64,000 nt of DNA from Liolophura sinensis (Eukaryota; Mollusca; Polyplacophora; Chitonida; Chitonidae): NCBI RefSeq assembly GCF_032854445.1, contig NC_088295.1:85046644-85110643 (forward strand), written 5' to 3'. Position numbers and translations under genes: made by a program. The notes below the pieces were generated by a model. That model did no database searches and was not told where the DNA came from. It saw nothing but the letters and a program-made list of their open reading frames with translations. This document shows, piece by piece, positions 25,190 through 39,579 of the stretch (position 1 is the stretch's first letter; each line of letters opens with the position of its first letter).

Positions 25190-25577
25190 TTCATCGAGTT
25201 ACCTGATTTTCTCATTAATAACATCTATGTGAAAATCGGGAAAACCATATATCATATATAGCCTGTGAAAGATATGTATCCACCTGTGCTGGATTTAAAG
25301 GCAATTAGCGAATCTCCAGATGGTATATCTTATCTGGACCTTTATTCGGACAAAGACCAAACGGTTTCTTCTTTGGCACACTGTGCGACAACAGGGATGG
25401 TTTCAATTTTGACATTGTAAATTTCTCTCATTTGCAGAGCACATATCTCACCTTGTAGCATTTGATAGATCACGGGTGTTATTTGGCGATTTCAATCAAT
25501 TTCACAAGTTATGACTACAAAAACTAGTGAGTCAACTAGTGAGTATAATTCTCTTGTAAATAAGTATGAACAGAACG
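25190..25577 (+). pseudogene. Decayed reverse transcriptase fragment with internal deletion
   Basis: Translating across frames gives short segments in the order LPDFLINNIYVKIGKTIYH, SPDGISYLDLY, CDNRDGFNFDIVNFSHL and YNSLVNKYEQ. These look like the region before and after the catalytic palm of a metazoan retroelement RT (Penelope-like or related; family not certain). The stretch that should hold the catalytic Asp pair is missing between the first and second segments, and stops and frameshifts are frequent, so it is dead. Confidence 0.6.
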
Positions 25578-26394
25578 TCCAGAATTTCTAGCACTCTCCT
25601 GTTTGCATCTCATTCCGCTTAACCCGGGGCTTTTGGCCGCATATTCTTCGTCTTGAATTAGATATCCACTTTAGATATAAGAACATTTGCCATCAAATCG
25701 CAACTGAAATATATTTTGTTGTCGACAACTTATTTTCTAAAATGGTACATGGTTTGAATACTGATTTCACCTTGTTGCCGAAAACATATCTTGCGTCTTT
25801 CATACTTCACTGAAACGACTGCTTCTCTTCGCATGATTTCGTCCTATTTCCATACTTTATATACTGTCTTAGTGCATTGGTGCTGATAAATGATATCAGT
25901 AACCATACACTACTTTACTCTCATTCTAATACGACAATGTGCATGGTGCTCTTTAAAAAGTGCAAAAAAAGAAAACAAAAACATGTCATTGATAAGTATG
26001 GAAACTACCTGACGAAAATGTGTCCAAAACACGATAAAACTCCTACCCATAAACACTTTTCTAGACTACAATTGTATGGAACAAACTTCATATCACATTC
26101 TCACAATGGCATACACTGTGGTTTGGAAATTCTGAAAGTTCTCGCAAATGCGTCATTTATTCGTGAGAGTGATCTCCCTTTCCCCGTATTCTTCAAAATG
26201 TAGCACTTCTTCGATCATGTGTAAATTGTGGTGATGTAAATCTAAGTCACAAGTTGTCGATTAAAAGGCTTGAGTATGGTCCCAACTGCATTGTTTTAAT
26301 GTTTTTAAATGTGCTGACAACATTTTGAGTATTTATAGACCAGTGAAGTATAGTAAATTGCAACTGATATCACTGTACTTTTTTACTTAATGTT

Positions 26395-26550
26395 GCTTAT
26401 GCAATGGTGCTAGGGGAGTTTAAGTTGCTAATTTATAGCATTTACATGAACATTTAGAACAAAACCTTCACTGATGTAAACTGACACGAGCCCAAATGTT
26501 ACGTGTGATTGCTGGCAAGTGGTCACACGTAATCAGTGAAATACGGCGTC
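26395..26550 (+). repeat. Dispersed repeat, module 2 (+ copy)
   Basis: Matches the reverse complement of 31185-31340: both contain a form of 'gggagtttaagttgcta', 'ctgatgtaaactgac' and a 'tggtcacac' motif. Unit function unknown. Confidence 0.55.
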
Positions 26551-26582
26551 TCAACCACATAACTTGGGACTAGGGGATGTAT

Positions 26583-26822
26583 AGTTTATTTATTTTTCTT
26601 TGTCTTCACGCCGTACTCCAGAATATTTCATTTATACGACGGCGGCCAGCATTATGGTGGGGGAAACCCACGACCATCAGGTTGCTGACGGACCTTCCCA
26701 CTTACGGCCGGAGAGGAAGCCAGCATGAGCTGGGCTTAACTCACAGCGACTGCATTGGTGAGAGACTTCTTGGTCATTACGCTGTGCTAGCGAGCTAGCC
26801 AACTGAGCCACGGACGACCCCG
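26583..26822 (-). mobile_element. SINE family A, nearly complete
   Basis: The minus strand shows GTGGCTCAGTTGGCTAGCTC (head), 'cataatgctggccgccgtcg' and 'attctggagtacggcgtgaa', with an AAATAAAC tail. Confidence 0.85.
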
Positions 26823-27059
26823 GGGCTGTATAAATTTTCGTATTCATTACATTGTACACTAATCTGATGCTTTTATGATCAGTTGCAATCAAATTGAGAA
26901 TTAGATACGTACACTGGAATTCGACATGGACATTTTTTTAGGATGAGTTTGGAATTTAAATTAGATGTCTTACCTGCACCACAGAAAATTGTTTCTCTGT
27001 TGCACGATACCAATATGTTCTTGATACTTGTTAGTAGATTTCTTTTTATTAATTCTAAC

Positions 27060-27165
27060 CTGTGTCTTTGGGAGGCAGACCTTGGTCCAGTAGTTGACGA
27101 CGCTTCCCTTTTAATCGCTGGGACACAGGAGGCATGAGTTCAAACCGTCCTTGGACAAGATAGGA
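27060..27165 (+). repeat. tRNA-like degenerate sequence
   Basis: 'ggtccagtagttgacgacgc' followed by 'gcatgagttcaaaccgtcc' resembles the A and B boxes of a tRNA-derived SINE head. No cloverleaf can be drawn confidently. Confidence 0.35.
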
Positions 27166-27457
27166 GACGAAAAAAGTGATGGACAAGGAAGGCCGGGATT
27201 TGACTCATGTATCAGCTCATGTCCAGGGATAACATTGTAATAAAGTGTCAACTCTTGTATCGTTACAAATGCAAGAGCTCACCGAAAATGCGCCAATGTT
27301 CATTTCGCTCAAATTAATGCAGTTTTGTACATTTCAAGCCCTGATTAAGGACGAGCATAGTTTACAAAGGATTAGTATCTGTACAGTTCTAATATTTCTA
27401 CTTTATGGTTAAAACAATACCTTTGACACACTGAAGAAAAAAACGCTATCCTGAGCT

Positions 27458-27540
27458 GCTTCTGTAGTGTAGTGGTTACCGGGTATATTCACGCAGTCAT
27501 TTTGACACAGAGAGAATGAGTCCGGGTTGGTCTGGGTCAG
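27458..27540 (+). repeat. tRNA-Val-like degenerate sequence
   Basis: 'gcttctgtagtgtagtggtt' resembles the 5' half of a tRNA-Val-type gene. The 3' half (gagtccgggttggtctgggt) is degenerate and the acceptor ends do not pair, so a pseudogene or SINE head is more likely than a working tRNA. Confidence 0.4.
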
Positions 27541-27859
27541 ATAAATGAATTTAATTCTTTATACTGATTATAAAAATATATGTGTCACAAAACTCTCTGT
27601 GATCAAAGCCATCTGGACTTAAACCCACATATCCAGTATAATGTACGGGTACACATTAGACGATGAAAAAGACTGTTTAACTCAGTGCCAGTAAATCTCT
27701 GGATGAGAATGTGCGATTAACTGAAATAATTTGGATCATTTTAATACTGCAACCCTTTTCAATATTGATTCAAAATAATATCGATCTGTCTATTTTTCAC
27801 ACAGTCTTTTGGATTGAAATCGTAACTTAAGTGTGTTATAGTTATCTCCCGTACATCAA

Positions 27860-28830
27860 GTAAACGTCTGTACTTGACCTCACCTTCCAGGTTACACATG
27901 CGTAACTCGTGCAATTGGGTCCAAGATTTCATTAATGATTCCCCACTACACGGTACGAATTGTATTATTGATCTATTTGCGGATGACACAACAGTATCTA
28001 GAAAAGTGGAAAGTGTAGACAACACCAGGAAACGAAACCAAAACAATATCGCAGTGGTGCAACGACAATGACATGGCAATCAACCTTGATAAGATAAAAT
28101 GTATGACAGCTTGTTCATGGCACTGTATAGCTAAGTTGGAGAGGAAACTCCACTGAGAAATTGATGGAACAGAAATTGAAAATGTTAAGTATACAAAGCT
28201 TCTAGGTGTAACAATGGACGATAGATTTTCCTGGGAGAAACAAACTTGGAATCGATGTAAACTTATATCGTTCAAGCTCACATTGTTACAAACGATCAAA
28301 AAATATCTACCAGACCATGCCAGAGTTTTGTTTTGTAATGCCTGTGTACAACCATGGTTGGATAACTGTTGCACAATATGGGGCAGTGTCACTTGAATAT
28401 ATGTTAGGCCTCTAAAAATGTGAAACAAGGATTATTTTAAATGCACAATACACGACACCGAGTCAAGAACTGTTCAAAATCTTAAAATGGATGACAATAT
28501 GTAAAAGACTCATGTTGCCCAAAAATGTAATGTTTCAATGTATAAACGGAATAACCCCAAGCTACCTTTTCAGCCAGCAACTGTCTGTCAAACTAACCTT
28601 CGGTCTACAACCTCCATGAACCTCATCCCTCGGAAGTCTAGAACCAATGCCCTTAAAAATTCTTTTAGAAATTCTGGTGTGATACTGTGGAACCGATTAC
28701 ATATATATGTTAAAATATCATGGAATGTCAAAGTTAAAAAAAAAATGAAATTTTTATCATCTCGAAATATGCCTCTGTTGATTAAGTGTGAGATTGTCTA
28801 TGATACACTACATTGTATATAGTCTTTGGT
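27860..28830 (+). pseudogene. Decayed non-LTR retrotransposon (LINE) RT 3' part
   Basis: In broken frames one can read IxLGP then FINDSPL, LFADDTTVS (the FADD catalytic box), AINLDKIKC, a TKLLGVTMDDRFSWEKQ segment, CVQPWLDNCCTIWG, and a C-terminal piece with INGITPSYL and KSRTNALKNSFRNSGVILWN. The order fits the palm-to-thumb and C-terminal region of Jockey/CR1-like LINE reverse transcriptases. Stops and frameshifts throughout, and no 5' region, make it a dead, 5'-truncated copy. Confidence 0.75.
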
Positions 28831-28960
28831 CATTGTATATCGGGTTCATCTATATTTTATATGTATAGACTTTGTAAATAACTGTTTGTTGGAATGTGTA
28901 TATGCACGAGGGACTCACGAAAGATTGGTTTTGTAACTAATTGATTTCCCGCAGAAAATG

Positions 28961-28998
28961 AATTATTATTATTATTATCATTATCATCATCATCATCA

Positions 28999-29051
<53 letters not shown>

Positions 29052-29096
29052 GTTAATGTTATTATTATTATCATTATCATTATTATTATTATTATC
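28961..29096. repeat. (ATT)n / (ATC) trinucleotide microsatellite
   Basis: A long run of ATT units with interspersed ATC. The Asn/Asp-rich open frame across it on the minus strand is an artefact of the repeat. Confidence 0.95.
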
Positions 29097-29321
29097 AGCA
29101 TTCACTGATTCTAGTATATTCACCGTGCTAGTATATGATTTTTCAATAATAAACATGTATATATTCATCATATATTCAAAGTGGCAATCTAATTGAAGAC
29201 GATGAATATACAGCCCCAAGACCCGGGTTAGGCGGAATTAGACGCAATCATGAAGCAGACCGCTCTGCTCATATTTATTTAGAAGGAAATTATACTCATT
29301 GTCAAACTTAAGAAACTTAGA

Positions 29322-29400
29322 GTGAATATATGTGTCGAAACAGACATTCGTATACAGCCGTCAACCAATAAGGATGTTCCAGTCAATTCCAGTGACCAAT
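29322..29400. repeat. Dispersed repeat, copy at 29.3 kb (partial)
   Basis: Shares 'cgaaacagacattcgtatac' and 'agccgtcaaccaataaggat' with the copies at 23.9 and 32.6 kb. Confidence 0.55.
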
Positions 29401-31184
29401 TGTTTTACACCGATACAATTAGTGATGAAACTAATCTGTTAAATCTCTGTGAGGAATAGTAGTATATAGATTCGAGAAATCATAAGTTGAGCTGTCGTCA
29501 TACGGCTGATCCCCTACCCTAATCTGCACCCCATCATCTCCCTCCCCCTCCCCCCGCATGTTTTTCGTGCACAGTTTCCCACTGGCAGCTTAAGCTTGCA
29601 TTTTCAACTTTCATATATAATTGCATTTATTTGACTAGAACTATTGTAGGATGTATAGATAGTCTTAGCAAGTTAATTTTATCCAATTACTCTGAAAAAT
29701 CTACATGTGAGACTTACTATATCAACGCGCAATTATGTATTGCCATTTTGTTACATGCAAGGTGATTAAAAAATAATAAATCTGTTAATGGTATGTTTTA
29801 AGATAGGTCTTAAAGTTGACCTCCTTCTTATGTTGACGAAATTTTGTGAGATGTGCTATCTGTGTGCAACAATTATCAGACAATTGTCAGTTTTTGGAAC
29901 AATTAATGTCTACATGTTCCTACATAAATTCAGTGCCGATGAGAATAGGTGGTCGAACTGTAGTTTCCAATGGCAACAAGTATTGTGTTTTCGGAAAAAG
30001 CAGAGTAAATCTTCTCGGTGATCATTTTTACAGAATTTATTTTTTCACAAAAGATCTTAAAACCCCCTCCTCCACAAAAAAACATAGCCCAGATACCCAG
30101 AGTATCAACCTGGGTTTGCTCCTACAAACAACCCTGAAATGTTTGCTTTTACCCTTAGCCATGTAATATTCTGGTTTCAGTGTAGGCATCGTGTGAAAAT
30201 GTTACTGGGCAAAGTCTCAAAACTTTCTACTCTTAAAGGGCCTGGGGCTATAAGCATAAGGAGAAGTATAAGCATCCCTGTATGAAATTTCTGTTTTGGA
30301 TATTATGCCTAGGGTATCGACTGTCCCGTCCTTGTCATTGTTACTAGTTGTATTTATTATTAATGTCATTGTTTCTTATATGTTTCCTGGGAACTGGTGT
30401 TTTAGGTTTGGTTTGGAAATGAGTCTTGGCTGTATCAACTTGGAACGCCCCGTATTGGCCGTCAAGTGGTATATAAATATCAAGCTTGATGAGTAAATTG
30501 AGATGTTTGTACTGTAAAAAATCTTGTCATCTTATACTTGACCTTCAGTAACCCATTATACCTAATAATAAGTACGCCTTTTACACGTGTTATGTTAATA
30601 TTGGAAACCTCCTACCCTACACTCCTGAGTCTATATATTACATAGATTGTTATTTTAGTGTTTACAGGATTTTGACCCATACATGAGGTCTCAGGTTCGA
30701 GCCTAGCTTCCGCCGTGTATCCTGCCAGGTGCATGCGATTCATTCCACCGATAAACTTTAATCCTAATTCGTAAACATAAATCCAGTAATGAATAAATCA
30801 CACGTATACTGTTACCTGTTTCCATTTTGTAGATAGTCGCCATGATATATACGGCTGCATAATATTACCGATGTGATGTACGGTCAAAAGTCGATAATAA
30901 TGGATGGTGGTCTTTTGGCTATGGGCCGGATGTCCATTTAACGGTTGATAAGAATAACGTAAAAGTAGCTGTTTTCAGCTTACGGGGCTGCTCGGTACTA
31001 ATTGTTAAGAGGGTCGTGAGAAATATAATTGATATATTGTGGTAAATATTGCATAATTACATATATTTTCTAATTTATATTTTTATAGTAAAAATTACTG
31101 CGAAGCGCTTAAATATACAGGTGAAACACATAATTCTATTTGTTCAGATATAAAAGACAACAGCATAGAAAGTAAGACCAGAGC
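29401..31184. other. Non-coding, no gene recognised
   Basis: AT-rich. The open frames at 29788-30166 overlap one another in different frames and 30296-30496 matches no family. No exon structure seen. Confidence 0.45.
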
Positions 31185-31340
31185 GGTGGCGACAGTTTGA
31201 TAGTTGGTCACACTTAACAAGTGAAATCCGGCCTTTTGTCAGTTTACCTCAGTCATGGATTTATACTAACTGTTCGTGTAATTGCATACTTAAAAAGTAG
31301 CAACTTAAAATCCCCCTACAGCATCATCAATGTGCTGGAC
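31185..31340 (-). repeat. Dispersed repeat, module 2 (- copy)
   Basis: Reverse-complement counterpart of 26395-26550, with 'tagcaacttaaaatccccct' and a 'ttggtcacactta' motif. The lead-in at 31145-31230 also resembles 61690-61745. Confidence 0.55.
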
Positions 31341-31473
31341 CTACTTTAAATATTAAATCACACTCTGCAGCAAGCATCCTGTTGGTACATGTAGGTGTAT
31401 ACAATTATATGCTAATTTAATTTCACTATTTATATTCCAACTTGAACACAAACCTGGTATTATACAAGATTTA

Positions 31474-31475
<2 letters not shown>

Positions 31476-31564
<89 letters not shown>
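31476..31564. repeat. (AT)n microsatellite, about 89 bp
   Basis: An uninterrupted AT dinucleotide run. Confidence 0.98.
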
Positions 31565-31567
<3 letters not shown>

Positions 31568-33479
31568 CTGTTAGTACTATCGAGACTTGGCCAAATATTC
31601 CATGGAGCTTGTAAAATATAAACATGTTGACGAATTGTGGTAACAGTGAATAATTGCAAAACAGCCAGGCTTTTATGCCATCTGCGACGTATACTTTTCT
31701 GCAAGATAAGACATACATGGATATACATAGATTCGATGCAACATACATCATATGCCAGTTTAGCCGAATAGTTGTATCTTCCTAAAACACAGAATACAAA
31801 CTGAGAATCTTTAAGATTAGCCCGCTATTTGTTGGGTTGGGTTGGGCACATGTGTTGAATGGTTAGGAAATTCTACACCTTGAGGAGGCGCATCAGATCA
31901 ATTTGGTCATGTTTACTGTAATAACACTCCTTCAATGCTAACACTGAAGGCCCATTATATGGGCGTTTAAACCCATCAAAAGCCACTCGGTCTCATTTTG
32001 TCGACCGGAAATGGACGAAGGAACCGGAAATCCCATCTCATTGGCTATCCACGAAACTGACAACTGCAGGCATGATCTGGGTAGGAAATTAATATTAGCC
32101 GTATTTGCGTATTCAGAGCCGCCGGTTATATTCGACAACGAATGAGTTTTATTATAGTTGTGTGACTTCACGATGAAACGCCTTATTGATTGGGATGCTA
32201 GGTTAGCTTAATTTATGCAGTACCAAGCGAAAATCCTTGTCTAAGAAAATAAAAGCTAAATGAATCCTTCAGTATATACTATAGCCGAAATGTAAAAATC
32301 ACAATTCAGGGATCAGAGAATAAAACTAAATCAACAACGTCGCACACTCCTAAATTATACATGTAAGTCCCTCCAATGTGATATATAGTTTATATATGCG
32401 TTAAATATTGTAATACATGTATACAGAGTGGTTGACACATAGGACAATGTCATTTTTGTTCTTGTATCATCTGGATAGAAACGCACCGAGTCATCTCCAT
32501 TGCGGTCTTTCGTACCATTTAAATACGGCGCGTTGTTGAGCGAGGTGAGGTGGGACCTCTGAAAATGGCTAAGCATAAATGTCGAGTTTCGAAAGCAAAT
32601 CGACGTCAGGTGGCTGAATATATGCGTTGAAACAGACATTCGTATATAAGTAGTCAACCAATAAAGATGTTCCAGGTCAATAATCGCAAGGCCAATTTCC
32701 CAAAACGACGTAAAACACAAACCACCAAATAACTAAGAAAGTATATAAAGAACGAAAATTGGACGGAATCATGCTGAGAGAAGCAGTCAACAGTTTTCAA
32801 TGATGTAGGAAGAACGCAATGTGTGTCCTAGGCGACTGAGTGAAATCAGTTTTCAAATCGTGCACCATGCTAAAATGAAAGTTGTTGATCACATAACATG
32901 TATCTCCATTGCGCTTTGATTGCAAGACCTACGAAGGAGACCTGCCTTTGAGGCAGGTTTTAGTTTTTAAACTGACCCGGAAAAAACAGTAAAAACGTTA
33001 TCTAATTTTTAAACCATTCGGAGGAAATGTAAAAATCCTCTAATAAGATTCTACTCAGGCAAACATCGACTTCTTATTAGATGTCTCCACATTTCTGCGA
33101 CTCTCAATAGATGATATTCTCTGTTTTTCTTCGCTCTGTTGCCTAAAAATAGTTTGCGCTATGACGTTATATACCTGCCGCCGTGTGCTAAGGGAGGTAA
33201 CTTAGAAGAGACATATTGATGTATTCAAGATCATTAGAACCATTTTCCATGACTAAACATAACTAACACATAAACATGCACATCACAAACATTTTTACTA
33301 ATGACGTTAAACAAATATCAAATAAATGAACAAATGTATGATGGGCTGTATGCATACGTACATTAGAAATCCCGACCATTTTATAGTACCATCTATTCTC
33401 CCCTTTGCTCATTACTGTTGAGAATAAAGAATGTGCAATGAATAGAAAAAAAATTCGATGTAAAGTCTTGGCTTGCATT
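31565..33479. other. Non-coding apart from one dispersed repeat
   Basis: Apart from the copy at 32613-32780 no family was recognised. The open frame at 32355-32720 crosses that repeat and is not a gene. Confidence 0.45.
32613..32780. repeat. Dispersed repeat, copy at 32.6 kb
   Basis: The fullest copy of module 1: 'gaaacagacattcgtatata', 'gatgttccaggtcaataatc', 'aaaacgacgtaaaacacaaa' and 'taactaagaaagtatataaa' in order. Shared in order with 23945-24080 and in part with 29322-29400 and 61497-61620. Confidence 0.6.
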
Positions 33480-34400
33480 TTATGTGTTGATTGCCTCAGG
33501 AGTCATTGAATTGGAGAGATATGGGGAGAACATTAAGGAACACTTGGTCGAAGTTAAAGACTGGAACAAACTTAGGATGAGACAAAACGATGTCGAAACT
33601 GTCTGTAAGAGGACAAATAGCTGCTAACTCGACCTTTCCAAATTTCTCGGTAAAAATCATTTCAAATTTGATCAAAGCTGTTGGAATTCCATCGAGAAGC
33701 TAATCACGTTTGATTGTGACCAATATTTGCCGGACTTTTGGCCCGGGGCATTAGAGACCTGTCAAATATGGAAAGATGGCGAGACTCAAGATCGCCGAGT
33801 GCCAAATTTCCTGGGAAATGTTTGTGTAAATCAGTGTTAAAGTGTAGACGGTGTATAGGAAGGGTTTGGGGCAGTCGTGTGGCACAGATCCAGTGAGCTG
33901 TCATCGCCTAATCTCTCTCCGTAACTCAATCACACCCAGAACACTGCTCATTCGACTTTGGCTCCAGAATGAGATATTGTGTCTTTTCATTAACACTTTC
34001 TTGCTCGATTACGCACGTATTAATAAATGTCAATTTTTGCCGACCCTCGAGGCAAAGACACGCTCACAAGAGAGAAAGTAAACACACATTTAATCTGTGA
34101 CTATTTGTGTGTAAATATGCTGATTAAATCAATCACTTGAGCTTCCGTACTCTAGCCCGCTGGCTAAAAGCATTGAGTTAAATTAATCTCTTTTATCGTC
34201 TTCCTCTCTCTCTTAGACTGGTCGCTAATAGGCCTTAAACGAAGCAATCACTGCCAGCCAAGGCTCGTCCATAATGCTGACGTTTTATGCCATTTCGGGA
34301 GTAGCCACTTCACAAATACCCAATGAGGTTTCCAATTTTGCCCTCGTCTGTACTGAAATAATAACTTATAGCGAAAAATAAAATCTAACGGAATATGTTC
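33480..34400. promoter_or_regulatory. Candidate conserved non-coding block
   Basis: SINE-free, simple-repeat-poor block with several ATTA/TAAT-type motifs (gctgattaaatcaatcactt, gttaaattaatctc, ggtcgctaatagg). It lies between ro and Mnx. No coding frame spans it. Enhancer function is inferred from composition only. Confidence 0.25.
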
Positions 34401-34783
34401 AACAGAAGACACGACCGAATGAGAATAAAACCCGACGAAGGGCCGAAAGACACCGAGTGATCAGTTACGCTATGGCATGACAGTTTACAGACATGGCAAA
34501 ATCAAAAAATTCTTCTTATTATATGAAACCAAAACTTAAACCTAACTTTAAGAAACAGGAAATTTAACCAAAAAAAAAAGGTGAAGAATATGGGGAGACA
34601 TATTGAGAAATAACTATATCTAGTTCCAAACCTTGTGCAATATACTGAACAGAAGTTTTGCTGTAAAAACCTTATTTATAGCTTAAAGTAGATAAACATG
34701 AATGAATTGTCATAGCGAGTTAAACATCTCTAGCGCACAGGTCTCAAAAGTGTGTCAAGGGTATTTCGTCGAGCACTTTCAAC

Positions 34784-34895
34784 CTAAGTTTATTTATTTA
34801 TTTATTTGATTGGTGTTTTAAGCCGTACTCAAGAATATTTCACTTATACGACGGCGGCTAGCATTATCGTGGGGTGGAAACCGGGCAGAGACCTA
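34784..34895 (-). mobile_element. SINE family A, 3' fragment
   Basis: The minus strand shows 'attcttgagtacggcttaaa', 'gccgccgtcgtataagtgaa' and an AAATAAAT tail. It stops abruptly inside the body. Confidence 0.8.
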
Positions 34896-35187
34896 AGTTT
34901 AAACTGGAGAGATAAGTGAACTGTTCAACGTTTTTGTCACTATTATTTGTATAGTGAGTGAATGAAAACTTGGAAATTTAATAAGTTACACGTATTATGT
35001 AAATTAATAAGTCAAGAAATTATCCGGAAAATCATTTTAGAACTATAGAAACGTGTTCAGGCAAGATCTGAATAAAGCCAGTTGTGTCCATTTGAGCTAA
35101 TTGAGTTCCAATGGTCCTATTTATAAGTAATAAAATTTCAAACCTGGCTCGGGTCATACGAAAGACTGTAAAAATGGTACTTGTCCC

Positions 35188-35380
35188 TCAGCGCTGAGAG
35201 CTTAGAGCATTGGAACATGATTGGTTGGCCCGGAGTCAGTATACTGTGACTGGTGAGGTTTTATGTCTGGTGTCTTTGGCATGATACTTCAGTAGCGGCA
35301 GCCCTTTTCTGGCATGGACGCGCCCTGCCACACGTAGATACAATATATGTACACACACATGTACGACGTTAAACCATACA
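35188..35380 (+). mobile_element. SINE family B fragment
   Basis: Plus-strand counterpart of the element at 59240-59590: 'gcgctgagagcttagagcat', 'ctggtgtctttggcatgata', 'gcatggacgcgccctgccac' and the tail 'tgtacgacgttaaacc'. Confidence 0.7.
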
Positions 35381-35499
35381 TATATCATAATAAAATGTGA
35401 AAGGTGTCCATACCGACTGAGCTATACCAAGCCAGATGGGAACGGCTGGCTTATTAGAACCATGCACTTATACGAAGTTATTAACTATACACATGGAGA

Positions 35500-35605
35500 C
35501 AGTGGCAGATGATAGAGCGCTGCTACGGACTCGAAATCGTGAGTTCGATCCTCAGTCGAACCAGTATAGGTGAAATATTGTCATCGCCAACAAATAAATA
35601 AAACT
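35500..35605 (+). mobile_element. Short tRNA-derived SINE
   Basis: 'gcagatgatagagcgctgct' and 'gtgagttcgatcctcagtcg' form A- and B-box-like parts. They are followed shortly by 'gtgaaatattgtcatcgcca' and an AAATAAATAAA tail. Confidence 0.55.
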
Positions 35606-35731
35606 GAATATTTTAGAGGCATAATCTGTCATTAAAAGTGGTTTCTTAGTGTTGTCCGGTTTTTGCTTAATTTTGCTTAAAACACCAACCACATGAATCA
35701 TCTATCATTACTGCGAAGACACACCATTGTA

Positions 35732-35805
35732 TAAGTGAAATATTCTTGACTACGGCGAAAAGCACCAATCAAAATAAATAAAGAAATAAATAAAGAAAGA
35801 AAAGG
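35732..35805 (+). mobile_element. SINE family A tail fragment
   Basis: 'ataagtgaaatattcttgac' followed by 'tacggcgaaaagcaccaatc' and an A/T-rich tail. Confidence 0.75.
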
Positions 35806-37646
<1,841 letters not shown>

Positions 37647-38599
37647 GTATTTATTGCCAGATTATTAGGTCAATATTCCATGAAACCGCAGCATATTGTT
37701 TTCTGGCCAAGGATTGTACCGAGAATACCTTCTTCGTTTGAACAGCCCAGGAGACCGTACGTATGTAGCTTACGCATATACCAGAGGCCACAGACGGTAC
37801 TCCATGATGGCATGTATGGCAGCCCTCTACTGCTAACAACCATGTATTCATTTTTATGTCAATTTCTGTAGTCCAAAAAAATCGAATTTATTTATTTTAT
37901 TTTTATCGCACTAATTTTTCACTTGTATTTGACCATCAGTTTCATGGGTTGAGAAAACTATAAATTGCCAGGTGTAAACCAGCGACCTCTGTGCACAAAC
38001 TTTGAACGCCATTTTGGTGGGAGACATGTGATCTTCAAAGACCATAAGTAACATTTTCCTAACGGCGGCATGGACTCCATGAAATGCTCATTGTCGCCAA
38101 AAACCGCATGAACCATGAGAGAAAGACATATTCGGGATGGAATACGCACCTTGCGTTCCTCGCGTATATATAGGAGACCTTACTCAGTCAGTGGCCTTCC
38201 GCTCTCAAAATTCAACATGCAGGCCTAATTGTTCTTCACAACCGTTAATTTCATTACATTGTTGTTGATATGTAGATTATTACAGTATTATTCAAGTTCA
38301 ATAACAATCATATATATATGCTGAGTATAGGCAAATTGGCAGGTTGTCAGCACTATCACCCATATATAGATTATCTGCTTGACTGTGTTCTCTATAGCTT
38401 ACAAATCCTGATGGGCTAAGTAGTTTGTCTGAGAGGTGATCGACTTACCAGGAGATTTCCAAAAGGCGTATATAGTTACAAAGGGAAATGAACGAGTTAT
38501 TTTCCTGTCCCAGAGAAAACTCTCATTAAACACATTAGGTCCAATGCTTTAACCACTTCCAGAAAAGCTAAAGAGGTTTTTTGTTTGATTTAATCTTCA

Positions 38600-38960
38600 T
38601 ATTTGTCGGACTTCTAGCGAAGATAAACTGAACATTTATGAAGCTGCCTCTACTTTTGTCCCGGTTAAGAGCCGGCTGTCGATGGGTCTCTTTCGAGCTG
38701 CCCTGTAATCCACCTCGATCACGCCAATGGAAGAGAAAACCATTTCATTCCCGCCATTATCCCGCAATGATTCAATCGGACTGGATGAAAACTCCCGACA
38801 ATTTATTCATTTAGTACGTATTTGTATGAAGCAGTTGTCGGCGACTAGGTCCAAAGGCCAGCCTAATGTTCCCATAATTTCTTACCCTGTTTTATGAATT
38901 TTGCATTTTTCACGGTCAGTGCGAAGCAATCCTCGGAAGTTAATGTATCATACAAAGAAG
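38600..38960. promoter_or_regulatory. Candidate conserved non-coding block
   Basis: Low-repeat, less AT-rich segment (gtcccggttaagagccggct; ccgccattatcccgcaatga) between ro and Mnx. No exon structure. Function inferred only from contrast with the surrounding sequence. Confidence 0.2.
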
Positions 38961-39377
38961 GCCATGGCGTTAAGCTGTCCAGATTAAAATGGATTCTATC
39001 AAGATAAACACATTATCTTCAGTTTTTATCGCATCGATCTATGCTCTGCTAATCGTCTATCTACTTGTAAGTTCTGAGATTCGTTGCTTCATCACACTCA
39101 TTCCCTTCCCCATACCACCCCACTCACATATTTCTTTTCATTTGATGAAGGTCTCCGTATCATCAAAGCTTGGCATATTCTGTTTCAAAGAGGGGCTAGA
39201 AAATATTTCCCACAAAACTGTTTATATGTTTTCATAACAATGCAAGTATAATCTGATGTTCATGGATATCAGTTCACCGTTACTCAAGCTAACGTTATTC
39301 ACAATGTACATATAGTGTGTAATAGATAATAATGTTTGTTGTTTATTTTTTCGTTGTATTTGCTAATAGCAAATAGG

Positions 39378-39378
<1 letters not shown>

Positions 39379-39428
<50 letters not shown>
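39379..39428. repeat. (AT)n microsatellite, about 50 bp
   Basis: An uninterrupted TA dinucleotide run. Confidence 0.97.
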
Positions 39429-39430
<2 letters not shown>

Positions 39431-39579
39431 ACTTAATGGAAAAGTTAAAAATTCTGCAATGATGGCAAGAAGTGTGTGAGTGGATTTACTTGGAAAGATC
39501 ACACAACATATAGTGTTAATTCATAACTTCTTGCTATATGGTAATAATATCATAATACATGTTACCAAACACGTTGTTT

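Noticed and set aside
27973-28428. 151-codon minus-strand frame
   Set aside because: Antisense shadow of the decayed LINE reverse transcriptase on the plus strand.
28857-29219. Asn/Asp-rich 120-codon frame (minus strand)
   Set aside because: Produced by the (ATT)n/(ATC) microsatellite.
31353-31751. Ile/Tyr-rich frames on the minus strand
   Set aside because: Produced by the AT dinucleotide array; the same applies at 37483-37668 and 39299-39502.
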